Source: Pedobacter sp. UBA1951
Lineage (GTDB): Bacteria; Bacteroidota; Bacteroidia; Sphingobacteriales; Sphingobacteriaceae
DNA length: 14,093 bases
NCBI GenBank assembly: GCA_002336465.1
Contig: DDEP01000057.1
Coordinates: forward strand, 7,793-21,885
Direction of reading: 5' to 3'
In this document: positions 7,380 through 14,065 of the stretch, one piece after another
How positions within the stretch are numbered: the first letter of the stretch is position 1
Layout of the letters: each line of letters starts with the position of its first letter
Translations under genes and position numbers: made by a program
Notes under the pieces: model-generated
Database searches by the model: none
Seen by the model: only the letters and a program-made list of their open reading frames with translations
What the model was told of the DNA's origin: nothing

Positions 7380-8210
7380 ATGATCAAAACAGGAGAATAC
7401 AATAACTTACGTGTAGTAGCTAAAAACAGCCAAGGTTTAAGCTTATCTGATGGTTACGAAGAGGTGCTTTTACCTTTTACCGAGGTACCTAAAAATATTG
7501 AACTGGGTGATGATATTGAGGTTTTTGTTTATAAGAACAAAGATAACCAGACCATTGCCACAACCAAGAAAGCTTTAGCTGCTGCCAATGAATTTGCATT
7601 GCTAAGAGTTGTTGATGTAACAGATGATGGGGCTTACCTAGATCTTGGTATAGATAAGGATGTTTTTGTTCCAAACCGGGAGCAAAAAAGACCTATGCAA
7701 CGTGATGAGAATTATGTAGTATATGTATATGTTGATGAAATTTCCAATCGTTTACTCGCCTCATCTAAAATAGATAAGTTTGTTGAGCATTTTGACCATG
7801 AGTTTGAAGAAGGCGATGCCGTTGACTTGTTGATTGTAGATAAATCTGATTTAGGTTATAATGCTATTATCAATAATGAGTTTATAGGATTGCTTTACCA
7901 CAATGAATTGTTTACGCATCTAGAGCCCGGTATGCAATGCAAAGGCTGGATTAAAAAAATAAGAGTTGAAGGTAAGATAGACCTTACGTTGCAACCTTCG
8001 GGCTTTGGACATATTTTAGATACCAAGGAGGTAATCTTAAATGAGCTAAAAGAAACAGGTGGAAAAATTAACTTAGGCGATAAAAGCTCTCCTGAAGAAA
8101 TATACCATCGATTTAAAGTAAGTAAAAGTGCTTTTAAAAAAGCAATAGGCGGATTATACAAAGAAAGATTGATTACCGTATCGGATCATGAGATTACTTT
8201 GGTAAAGTAA
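7380..8210 (+). CDS. CvfB-like S1 RNA-binding protein with winged-helix tail
   Basis: The 276-residue protein resembles the CvfB/YitL family. It has an N-terminal S1-like barrel (about 5-62), a canonical S1 domain (about 70-133, with DGAYLDLGIDKDVFVPNRE), a third S1-like barrel (about 143-205, with VEGKIDLTLQPSG) and a C-terminal winged helix (about 215-276, with SPEEIYHRFKVSKSAFKKAIGGLYKERLI). Known members bind RNA and affect virulence-factor expression in Firmicutes; the function in Bacteroidota is not well defined. It is cytosolic with no signal peptide. The gene stands alone, with its own promoter box, and is bracketed by two copies of the same palindromic repeat. Domain assignment is firm; the physiological role is open. 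Confidence 0.88.
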   Translation: MIKTGEYNNLRVVAKNSQGLSLSDGYEEVLLPFTEVPKNIELGDDIEVFVYKNKDNQTIATTKKALAAANEFALLRVVDVTDDGAYLDLGIDKDVFVPNREQKRPMQRDENYVVYVYVDEISNRLLASSKIDKFVEHFDHEFEEGDAVDLLIVDKSDLGYNAIINNEFIGLLYHNELFTHLEPGMQCKGWIKKIRVEGKIDLTLQPSGFGHILDTKEVILNELKETGGKINLGDKSSPEEIYHRFKVSKSAFKKAIGGLYKERLITVSDHEITLVK

Positions 8211-8254
8211 GCTTGAGATATGTTTTTATAAGGCTGTCTTAAATTATTGAGATT

Positions 8255-8336
8255 CGTCATTCTGAACTTGTTTCAGAATCTGAAGTATTATTGTAGTATC
8301 TCTACAAAGAGACCCTGAAATAAATTCAGGGTGACG
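8255..8336. repeat. REPIN-like cloverleaf palindromic repeat, copy 2
   Basis: The 82-bp element has the same architecture as the copy at 7223-7303: arms at 8255-8281 and 8310-8336 around a 28-nt middle. Left hairpin: ATTCTGAA 8259-8266 pairs with TTCAGAAT 8272-8279. Middle hairpin: TTGTAG 8291-8296 pairs with CTACAA 8302-8307. Right hairpin: ACCCTGAA 8312-8319 pairs with TTCAGGGT 8325-8332. The ends are CGTC and GACG. Both outer hairpins have 8-bp stems and 5-nt loops as in copy 1, with paired substitutions between the copies. It begins 44 nt after the S1-domain gene. Confidence 0.88.
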
Positions 8337-8368
8337 ACCGACTTTTGAGACAATTCCTCTATTTTTGT

Positions 8369-8399
8369 AAGTTTCATTCTTTAAGCAAGAATGAAACTT
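8369..8399 (+). terminator. Intrinsic terminator after the S1-domain gene
   Basis: A perfect 13-bp stem (8369-8381 with 8387-8399) closes a 5-nt loop and is followed by a T-rich tract (TTTATTTTT). The T tract lies on the right, so it suits plus-strand transcription leaving the S1-domain gene. Confidence 0.75.
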
Positions 8400-8501
8400 T
8401 TTATTTTTCACTATCCTCTCTTAATTACTTTGAGCATTCCGGGGTTAGTTCCTTCTGATCAATTAACTAAAAAATAAGAAACAACACACTGTTATATAAT
8501 C

Positions 8502-8544
8502 ATTTTAAAAAGGGTCAGTTTAAAAAACTGACCCTTTTTAAAAT
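8502..8544. terminator. Bidirectional terminator with a 20-bp stem
   Basis: The arms 8502-8521 and 8525-8544 are exact reverse complements around an AAA loop. The core is GGGTCAG/CTGACCC flanked by A and T runs, so each strand shows a GC-rich stem followed by T5. It ends 15 nt from the stop of the PLP enzyme gene on the minus strand, for which it is the likely terminator, and it also backs up the plus-strand terminator upstream. Confidence 0.85.
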
Positions 8545-8559
8545 ATTTCTTAATGGGTT

Positions 8560-9720
8560 TTAATTTAAAGCCTGTTCAATATCAGCAATAATATCATCAA
8601 TATGCTCTAATCCAATAGACAAACGTATAGATCCTTGTTCTATTCCTACAATATTTCTTTCTTCTTCGCTTAATTTGCTATGTGTACTTGTTGCTGGGTG
8701 TGTAGCTATAGAACGTGTATCGGCCAAGTTTGCCGAAATAGAGAACATTCTAAGTCCATCCATAAATTTACGTGCGCCTTCAATACCGTCTTTAACTACA
8801 ATGGTTACGATGCCACCGCCCATCTTCATCTGTTTTTTTGCAATTTCATATTGTGGATGTGATGGCAAGAAAGGGTATTTAACCTGCTTAATTTTCGGAT
8901 GGTTTTCTAGATACTGCGCAACTTTTAAGGCATTTTCACAATGACGATCCATACGAACGGCCAGTGTTTCTAAACTTTTTGACAAAAGCCATGCATTAAA
9001 TGGTGATAAAGATGGCCCGCTGTGACGTGCAAAAGCTATCACATCATTAATCAGTGCTTTACTTCCTAAGATGATACCACCTAAAGCCCTGCCTTGTCCG
9101 TCTATGTACTTAGTAGCCGAATGAATAGAAATATCGGCACCTAATTTTATAGGTTGCTGTAAATATGGAGTGGCAAAGCAATTATCTACTACCAATATGG
9201 TATTATGTTTTTTAGCTAAGCCAGCTAAAAATGCTAAATCTATAATATCAATGCCCGGGTTAGAAGGTGTTTCAACAAAAATGAGCTTGGTATTGGGCTT
9301 AATCAATGCTTCCCAATCTTCTGGTTTATCTAAATCGGCATAATCAAAAGTTACACCCCATTTTGCAAAAATATTGGTAAGCAATTGGTGGGTAGAACCA
9401 AAAACAGAACGACTTGAAACAATATGATCGCCATTTTTAAGAAAAGTGGCAAAAGTAGTAAATATTGCAGCCATACCAGTTGCAGTGGCAAAACCATCTT
9501 CTGCACCTTCTAACATAGCCATCTTTTCTATAAATTCTGATGTATTGGGATTAGAATAACGGCTATATACATTACCTTCTTTCTCATTGGCAAACAAAGC
9601 CCTCATCTCTTCGGCATCATCAAACTTATAGCTCGATGTAAGGTAGATAGGAGCCGAATGTTCTTTATGAGCACTTCTTTCTGTTTGAGTGCGTATAGCT
9701 ATGGTTTCAAAATTTTCCAT
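8560..9720 (-). CDS. Cys/Met metabolism PLP enzyme, probable O-succinylhomoserine sulfhydrylase / cystathionine gamma-synthase type
   Basis: The 386-residue protein is a fold-type I PLP enzyme of the transsulfuration family. Visible PLP contacts are Y52 and R54 (VYSRYSNPNT), the TGMAA phosphate/ring-stacking loop at 81-85, D179 (VVDNCFATP) pairing with the pyridine nitrogen, and Schiff-base K204 (HSATKYIDGQGR). The SATKYIDGQGR wording resembles MetZ-type O-succinylhomoserine sulfhydrylases more than cystathionine lyases. It would join an activated homoserine with sulfide (or cysteine) for methionine synthesis in the cytosol. The exact member (metZ, metB or a methionine gamma-lyase) cannot be fixed by reading alone, so no symbol is given. 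It follows an OsmC-family gene by 29 nt on the same strand and ends at a strong hairpin. No SAM-type riboswitch is visible upstream. Confidence 0.87.
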   Translation of the reverse strand: MENFETIAIRTQTERSAHKEHSAPIYLTSSYKFDDAEEMRALFANEKEGNVYSRYSNPNTSEFIEKMAMLEGAEDGFATATGMAAIFTTFATFLKNGDHIVSSRSVFGSTHQLLTNIFAKWGVTFDYADLDKPEDWEALIKPNTKLIFVETPSNPGIDIIDLAFLAGLAKKHNTILVVDNCFATPYLQQPIKLGADISIHSATKYIDGQGRALGGIILGSKALINDVIAFARHSGPSLSPFNAWLLSKSLETLAVRMDRHCENALKVAQYLENHPKIKQVKYPFLPSHPQYEIAKKQMKMGGGIVTIVVKDGIEGARKFMDGLRMFSISANLADTRSIATHPATSTHSKLSEEERNIVGIEQGSIRLSIGLEHIDDIIADIEQALN

Positions 9721-9749
9721 TGTATGTGGCTATTGATTTATAGGTCTTA

Positions 9750-10166
9750 TTATTTGTTTATGGTATAGCTAAAATTGATGGTTGCCGAACGGCCGAGGAT
9801 ATTAGATACGGAGCAGTACTTATCAAAAGTCATTTGCAAAGCCCGCTTAACTTTTTCTTCACTAACATCTCCAAACAAATCAAATCTAATATCTATTACA
9901 TCAAAAATAGGTGGCATTTCTTCTTCCTTACGCGTAGCTTTTATATGAATCTTAATATCGTTGAGTGGCTCTCTCTGTTTAGTTAAAACGTTTACCACAT
10001 CTATTCCACTACAACCTCCTAAACCTACCAAAAGCATTTCCATAGGTCTAAATCCTTTCCCTTCTCCTCCAATAGCTGGTTTACCGTCTAGCAAAACGGT
10101 GTGTCCTTGTTCATTTATGGCCTCGAAATTAAATTTTCCGCTTTTGCGTGTAAGATTGATTTCCAT
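9750..10166 (-). CDS. OsmC/Ohr-superfamily protein (YhfA-like)
   Basis: The 138-residue protein has the OsmC fold signature, with the two redox cysteines at C52 (LGGCSGIDVV) and C118 (DKYCSVSN). Members with both Cys reduce organic hydroperoxides or act on small thiol/disulfide compounds. The short form, with GFRPMEMLLVGLGGC, resembles the YhfA group rather than Ohr, and the physiological substrate of that group is uncertain. It is cytosolic with no signal peptide. It is first in a two-gene unit with the methionine-pathway PLP enzyme 29 nt downstream, suggesting a link to sulfur or thiol metabolism. The start is supported by a TAAATTTG box about 30 nt upstream. Confidence 0.88.
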   Translation of the reverse strand: MEINLTRKSGKFNFEAINEQGHTVLLDGKPAIGGEGKGFRPMEMLLVGLGGCSGIDVVNVLTKQREPLNDIKIHIKATRKEEEMPPIFDVIDIRFDLFGDVSEEKVKRALQMTFDKYCSVSNILGRSATINFSYTINK

Positions 10167-10196
10167 TTATGTGTTATCTAAAGATATTTAAGCAAG

Positions 10197-10204
10197 CAAA
10201 TTTA
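10197..10204 (-). promoter_or_regulatory. Candidate -7 promoter box for the OsmC-PLP enzyme unit
   Basis: On the minus strand this reads TAAATTTG, an exact TAnnTTTG match, the same octamer as in front of the hydroxyproline operon. The predicted start near 10190 would leave a leader of about 24 nt. A TTTTG lies at 10216-10220 but only 11 bp away, too close for a -33 element. Confidence 0.5.
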
Positions 10205-10405
10205 GCACATCTACACAAAACATTATTCTGTATTTCTATTTTTTTAAACAAATAACAAAACAATGTTCCAAAAACAAACTATACAAGTTTCAAAAGTTCA
10301 TTGTATTTTTAAATAATTTACTTCTTTATCTTATGCAACATTTTGAAGCAAGTACCGTCTTTACCTAAACTAAGTAAAACAATAGATTTTAAACCTTTAT
10401 TATTT

Positions 10406-11548
10406 ATGAAAAAGAATTTAACGCTTAGCATAGCTCTGTTCATTATTTGCAGTATGTATGCAAATGCCCAAAAATATATAATTAACGCTGACCTTAGCGG
10501 ATTTAAAAACGGAACTAAGTTTTATTTAAAAGACCTTGATGCAGACTTAGATATTGATAGTGTAGAAATTATAGATGGAAAGTTTACAATGCAGAAATCA
10601 TTATCTACCGTTAAAAGTTTTTGGATTTACGCACGCCCCACAAAACAGGAGTTTATATATACCAATTTGCTCATAGGCCCCGATAAAATTCAACTCAAAG
10701 GAGACATTAAAGATTTTCCCCGAGATATTATAAAGAATGGCTCAAAATCGCAAGATATAGCCAATATTCTTAATGGTCGTACTAAAGTGCTATGGCGTAA
10801 AAGAGATAGCATTGTCAATATTATTGCCCCCTATCTTCTCGGGTTAAAAACCGATACGGCTAAACATAGAACACAAGCCTTGGGCAAAGAAATGAAATCC
10901 ATTGATAGCAACCTTAACCTTATTACATTAGATTTCATTAAACAACATGTTAACTCACATGCTGGCTTGCAAGAGTTATATTGGAAAAGAAATGAAATAA
11001 ATAAAGAAGAGTTTACAAAATTGTTCTCTACCGTAAGCCCTGCATTAAAAAGTAGTTCTTTTGGACAACGAATAACCAATTACATTAAAGTAGGCAACCC
11101 TGTAAAAAAAGGCGATTTATTTTTTGATTTTGAAGCCAAGGAGCTAAATAATAAAATACACAGGGTTTCTGATTTTAAAGGCAAATACATTTTGCTTGAT
11201 TTTACCGAAACTTATTGTGGCCCATGCATACTTTCTGCAGATGTACTTAATGAATTAAACACTCAATATGCCGGCAAGTTACAAATCATTAGTTTTTATG
11301 CAGAAAAAAATAAAGCAGTTATGCAGGAAGGCATAAAAAGAGACAAACCTAAATGGCTTTGCGTATGGGATGGCAAAGGGTCTGATAGCGAAATCACCTT
11401 AAAATACGGCGTATCTGGCTTTCCTACTTTTGTGCTCATCGATCCTAATGGAAAAATCGTATCTCACTTCTCTGGTTTTGGAAAGAATGAAGATGGTTCG
11501 AGTAATTTAGAAAAAGAGATAAACCGTTTCTTGCAAAAAGGTAATTAA
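10406..11548 (+). CDS. Exported TlpA/ResA-like thioredoxin-fold protein (DUF4369-type N-terminus)
   Basis: From the ATG at 10406 the product is 380 residues with a signal peptide, MKKNLTLSIALFIICSMYANA, likely cut before Q22. An in-frame ATG at 10343 would add 21 residues ahead of this signal sequence, so I prefer the downstream start. Residues about 22-110 resemble the DUF4369 beta domain common in Bacteroidota, a helical linker follows, and a thioredoxin domain runs from about 235 to 376. The redox motif is C271-G-P-C274, preceded by Tyr where Trp is usual (TETYCGPC), and the cis-proline is P340 (GFPTF). It would act in the periplasm as a thiol-disulfide oxidoreductase, often supporting cytochrome maturation or secreted-protein folding. 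It is monocistronic and convergent with ispE only 5 nt away. Partner proteins are unknown. Confidence 0.86.
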   Translation: MKKNLTLSIALFIICSMYANAQKYIINADLSGFKNGTKFYLKDLDADLDIDSVEIIDGKFTMQKSLSTVKSFWIYARPTKQEFIYTNLLIGPDKIQLKGDIKDFPRDIIKNGSKSQDIANILNGRTKVLWRKRDSIVNIIAPYLLGLKTDTAKHRTQALGKEMKSIDSNLNLITLDFIKQHVNSHAGLQELYWKRNEINKEEFTKLFSTVSPALKSSSFGQRITNYIKVGNPVKKGDLFFDFEAKELNNKIHRVSDFKGKYILLDFTETYCGPCILSADVLNELNTQYAGKLQIISFYAEKNKAVMQEGIKRDKPKWLCVWDGKGSDSEITLKYGVSGFPTFVLIDPNGKIVSHFSGFGKNEDGSSNLEKEINRFLQKGN

Positions 11549-11572
11549 GGTTTCTATATATTATAAAAAACC
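11549..11572. terminator. Weak symmetrical hairpin between convergent genes
   Basis: GGTTT at 11549-11553 can pair with AAACC at 11568-11572 across an A+T-only loop, overlapping the ispE stop codon. On the plus strand it is followed by a pyrimidine/T-rich run near 11577-11586. It is the only hairpin that could end either of the two transcripts, and it is weak. Confidence 0.25.
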
Positions 11573-12357
11573 AAATTCTCTTTTTCTAATTCGGGTAATT
11601 TCACAGGTTGTTCAAAAATGGCAAATACTGATGAACCACTGCCACTCATTAATGCAAATCGAGCTCCAGCTTCATATAGCTTTGTCTTGATTTTGCCAAT
11701 CTGTGGAAATGCAGTAAAAACAGAGGGTTCAAAGTCATTTAACATTAATTCTTGCCATTTTAGTAAAGGCAAGTCTATCAGTTTTTTTAAGCTTTGCGAT
11801 GGCTGTTTTACATTTATATTGCGATAAGCCTGTGCAGTTGATACATGAACAGGAGGTTTTACCAACACTAAGAAATAAGAACTTAAATCAACTTTAATTT
11901 CCTCAAACTCATCACCTTTTCCAAATGCATAAACTGGTTGGTTGCGAATAAAAAAAGCGCAATCTGCTCCCAATTTACGGGCGTAATTTTCCATTTCAGG
12001 TATACTGATCCCCAAATTAAATTTATCATTGATCAGTTTGATCAAAAACGCAGCATCGGCCGATCCTCCTCCTAAACCTGCACCAACGGGTATATTCTTC
12101 AATAAAATAATCTGCTGATTTGGCAAATTAAAATCTGCTTGCAGCATTTTAAAAGCGCTGAGACAAATGTTATCTGTTGTTTCTCCCGGCACTTCAATAC
12201 CTTTAACTATACAAGATGTCTCATCTGCATCAATCAGCTCAATCACATCATAAATCTTTACAGGATAGAAAACCGTTTCCAAATTATGGTAACCGTCATT
12301 TCTCTTTTCAGTTAAAAAAAGCCCCAAATTGATTTTAGCGTTCGCAAAAGTTAACAT
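11554..12357 (-). CDS. ispE: 4-diphosphocytidyl-2-C-methyl-D-erythritol kinase
   Basis: The 267-residue protein is a GHMP kinase that phosphorylates CDP-methylerythritol with ATP, the fourth step of the MEP isoprenoid pathway, in the cytosol. The N-terminal block FANAKINLGLFL carries catalytic K8, the glycine-rich ATP loop is IPVGAGLGGGSADAA at 89-103, the catalytic aspartate is D132 (LGADCAFF) and the third GHMP motif is MSGSGSS at 237-243. The start at 12357 fits the family opening. Two copies of a 10-bp direct repeat lie immediately upstream. The gene is convergent with the TlpA-like gene and 37 nt downstream of the DUF1287 gene, so these two minus-strand genes may share a transcript. The length is slightly below the family norm, with all motifs intact. 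Confidence 0.95.
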   Translation of the reverse strand: MLTFANAKINLGLFLTEKRNDGYHNLETVFYPVKIYDVIELIDADETSCIVKGIEVPGETTDNICLSAFKMLQADFNLPNQQIILLKNIPVGAGLGGGSADAAFLIKLINDKFNLGISIPEMENYARKLGADCAFFIRNQPVYAFGKGDEFEEIKVDLSSYFLVLVKPPVHVSTAQAYRNINVKQPSQSLKKLIDLPLLKWQELMLNDFEPSVFTAFPQIGKIKTKLYEAGARFALMSGSGSSVFAIFEQPVKLPELEKENLVFYNI

Positions 12358-12359
12358 CT

Positions 12360-12383
12360 TTTTAGATTTACGATTTTAGATTT
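12360..12383. repeat. Short direct repeat in the ispE leader
   Basis: TTTTAGATTT occurs at 12360-12369 and 12374-12383, a 14-bp period, ending 3 nt from the ispE start codon. It is A+T-rich and could be slippage-derived. It occupies where a ribosome binding site would normally sit, yet shows no Shine-Dalgarno character. Confidence 0.5.
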
Positions 12384-12394
12384 CTTTACAGTGT

Positions 12395-12982
12395 TTATAT
12401 TTTATATTGGTAATGACCTATGATTTTCCATGAAAATAAGCAATCTGCAATTTCCTGTCCGTTGGCAATATTATGAACAATTAAATAGCGTTTGCCATCG
12501 GCAGATTTTTTATTGATCACCAATCCAATATGGCTTTGCTTTCCATTTAAGTCCCAGCAAACAATATCGCCGGGCAAGTAATCTGCTGCCTGATCCGATA
12601 TGCGTTTCTTTACTCCCTTTCTAGCAAAAAACACCATCAAGTTAGGTACCCTGCGGTGATCTATATTGGTATCGGTTTTACGCAAGCCCCACTTGTTTGG
12701 ATAAAGATTAAAGTTCTTTTCCATATCCTCATGTACCAAACGCTGCAAATCTATACCTAATTTTCTATACGCACGTATAACCACATCTGTACAAACACCT
12801 TTATCTGCTGGCACATCTCCATTTGGATAGGTTATTTTAAAATAAGAAGGATCATAAACCACTTTTTGATTTGTTAGCCCAATCGCAGCATCATTCAGTT
12901 TAAGCGCTGTTGAACTTTGTGCCGCGGCACCTATGACCAACATCTTAAAGGTTACTGTAAATAAAAGCTTTCTTATAAACAT
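12395..12982 (-). CDS. DUF1287 family exported protein (NlpC/P60-like)
   Basis: The 195-residue protein matches the DUF1287 pattern. An N-terminal hydrophobic signal sequence (about 1-22, ending GAAAQ) is followed by a papain-like core with C64 (KGVCTDVVIRAYRKLG), H151 (SHIGLV) and a polar HN pair at 170-171. This Cys-His arrangement suits NlpC/P60-type peptidase or amidase chemistry in the periplasm, possibly on cell-wall peptides, but I know of no firm function for the family. Conserved blocks PNKWGLRKTDTNIDHRRVPNL and LPGDIVCWDL are intact, so it looks functional. It lies 37 nt upstream of ispE on the same strand and divergent from thyA with 174 nt between. A near-match promoter octamer (TAACTTAG) lies at 13012-13005. 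Confidence 0.85.
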   Translation of the reverse strand: MFIRKLLFTVTFKMLVIGAAAQSSTALKLNDAAIGLTNQKVVYDPSYFKITYPNGDVPADKGVCTDVVIRAYRKLGIDLQRLVHEDMEKNFNLYPNKWGLRKTDTNIDHRRVPNLMVFFARKGVKKRISDQAADYLPGDIVCWDLNGKQSHIGLVINKKSADGKRYLIVHNIANGQEIADCLFSWKIIGHYQYKI

Positions 12983-13019
12983 ATGATGGTTATTATCTAG
13001 ATTGCTAAGTTAAAAAAGA

Positions 13020-13041
13020 TGTTTAAAGTAAAGTCTAAACA
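13020..13041. promoter_or_regulatory. Inverted repeat in the DUF1287-thyA divergent spacer
   Basis: TGTTTA at 13020-13025 and TAAACA at 13036-13041 form a 6-10-6 inverted repeat located upstream of both divergent genes. It has the size of a dimeric repressor site, but A+T-rich repeats of this length arise easily by chance. Confidence 0.25.
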
Positions 13042-13115
13042 CCATTATTTTTATGTTGGTCTTAATTGTGGAAAAATCAACTTAGCCACCTTAAATGATA
13101 GCGGGGTAATTTTAT

Positions 13116-13123
13116 TAGTTTTG
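13116..13123 (+). promoter_or_regulatory. Candidate -7 promoter box for thyA
   Basis: TAGTTTTG is an exact TAnnTTTG match. Transcription would begin near 13130 and leave a leader of about 27 nt. No good -33 TTTG is found at the expected distance. Confidence 0.5.
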
Positions 13124-13156
13124 TACAAATCCTGAGTTTCTCATAAAACCTTCACC

Positions 13157-13951
13157 ATGAAACAATATTTAGATTTAATGCAGCATGTGCTAGACAACGG
13201 AACGCAAAAGCACGATAGAACCGGCACGGGCACCATCAGTGTATTTGGTTACCAGATGCGATTTGACTTGCAAGAAGGATTTCCTCTTGTGACCACAAAG
13301 AAACTGCACTTAAAATCAATCATACATGAGTTGATATGGTTTTTAAAGGGCGACACCAATATCAATTACCTAAAAGAAAATGGTGTACGCATATGGGACG
13401 AATGGGCTGATGAAAACGGAAATTTAGGACCAGTATATGGCTCACAATGGCGTTCATGGCCTACACCTGATGGCAAGCACATAGACCAGATTACACAGGT
13501 AATCAATATGATAAAAAATAACCCTGATAGCAGAAGGATTATTGTTTCGGCTTGGAACGTAGGCGAAATTGAGCACATGGCTCTGCCACCCTGCCATGCT
13601 TTCTTTCAATTTTATGTAGCTGATGGCAAGTTAAGCTGTCAATTATACCAACGTAGTGCCGATATTTTTTTAGGCGTACCTTTCAATATCGCTTCTTATG
13701 CCTTGTTAACTATGATGGTAGCACAAGTATGTAACCTGCAACCCGGAGATTTTATACACACTTTAGGCGATGCTCATTTGTACAACAATCATATTGAACA
13801 GGCTAAACTGCAATTAAGTCGCGAACCCAAACCTTTGCCGCAAATGCAGCTTAACCCAGATGTTAAGGATATTTTTGAATTTAAATACGAAGATTTTACC
13901 TTATTAAATTACGATGCCCATCCACATATAAAAGGTGTGGTTGCTGTTTAA
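13157..13951 (+). CDS. thyA: Thymidylate synthase
   Basis: The 264-residue product has the same length as E. coli ThyA and keeps its numbering. It methylates dUMP with methylene-tetrahydrofolate, yielding dTMP and dihydrofolate in the cytosol. Active-site residues visible are nucleophile C146 (LPPCHAFFQFYV), R21 (DRTGTGT) in the phosphate loop, R126-R127 (DSRRIIVSAWN) from the partner subunit, and D169 and N177 (RSADIFLGVPFNIASY) contacting the uracil ring. The protein ends in IKGVVAV as expected. The gene is followed after 114 nt by a start that looks like dihydrofolate reductase, which would recycle the dihydrofolate. No terminator is seen after it, so cotranscription is likely. Confidence 0.97.
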   Translation: MKQYLDLMQHVLDNGTQKHDRTGTGTISVFGYQMRFDLQEGFPLVTTKKLHLKSIIHELIWFLKGDTNINYLKENGVRIWDEWADENGNLGPVYGSQWRSWPTPDGKHIDQITQVINMIKNNPDSRRIIVSAWNVGEIEHMALPPCHAFFQFYVADGKLSCQLYQRSADIFLGVPFNIASYALLTMMVAQVCNLQPGDFIHTLGDAHLYNNHIEQAKLQLSREPKPLPQMQLNPDVKDIFEFKYEDFTLLNYDAHPHIKGVVAV

Positions 13952-13955
13952 ATCA

Positions 13956-13988
13956 GGTTAATTGATAAGTTGATCAACTGGTTAATTG
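13956..13988. repeat. Short direct repeats and a palindrome after thyA
   Basis: GGTTAATTG occurs at 13956-13964 and 13980-13988, a 24-bp period, with the perfect 12-bp palindrome AGTTGATCAACT at 13968-13979 between them. Degenerate TTGA/AATTG words continue to about 14008. It looks like a low-complexity spacer and lacks a T tract, so it is not a convincing terminator. Confidence 0.5.
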
Positions 13989-14065
13989 TTGAATTGACTA
14001 ATTGGTTGGAGAGACTAGACTAAAAAACAACCAACGTAAAACGAAGAACGACAAAAAATACCCCA

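Larger units (their letters stand above)
8211..8559. other. Gene-free spacer with a repeat and two terminators
   Basis: This 349-bp spacer separates the convergent S1-domain and PLP-enzyme genes. It contains the second palindromic repeat (8255-8336), a 13-bp terminator hairpin (8369-8399) and a 20-bp bidirectional hairpin (8502-8544). The stretch between the hairpins, 8400-8501, shows no convincing reading frame, start site or RNA-gene structure. Confidence 0.7.

Noticed and set aside
10167..10342. Possible SAM or other sulfur riboswitch ahead of the OsmC-PLP enzyme unit.
   Set aside because: The predicted leader is only about 24 nt and no multi-stem aptamer pattern is visible.
10343..10405. 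An upstream in-frame ATG that would lengthen the TlpA-like protein by 21 residues.
   Set aside because: It would bury the signal peptide behind a charged, non-hydrophobic extension; the start at 10406 gives a normal signal sequence.
13968..13979. Palindrome AGTTGATCAACT as a thyA terminator.
   Set aside because: It has no loop room beyond the dyad centre and no following T tract.
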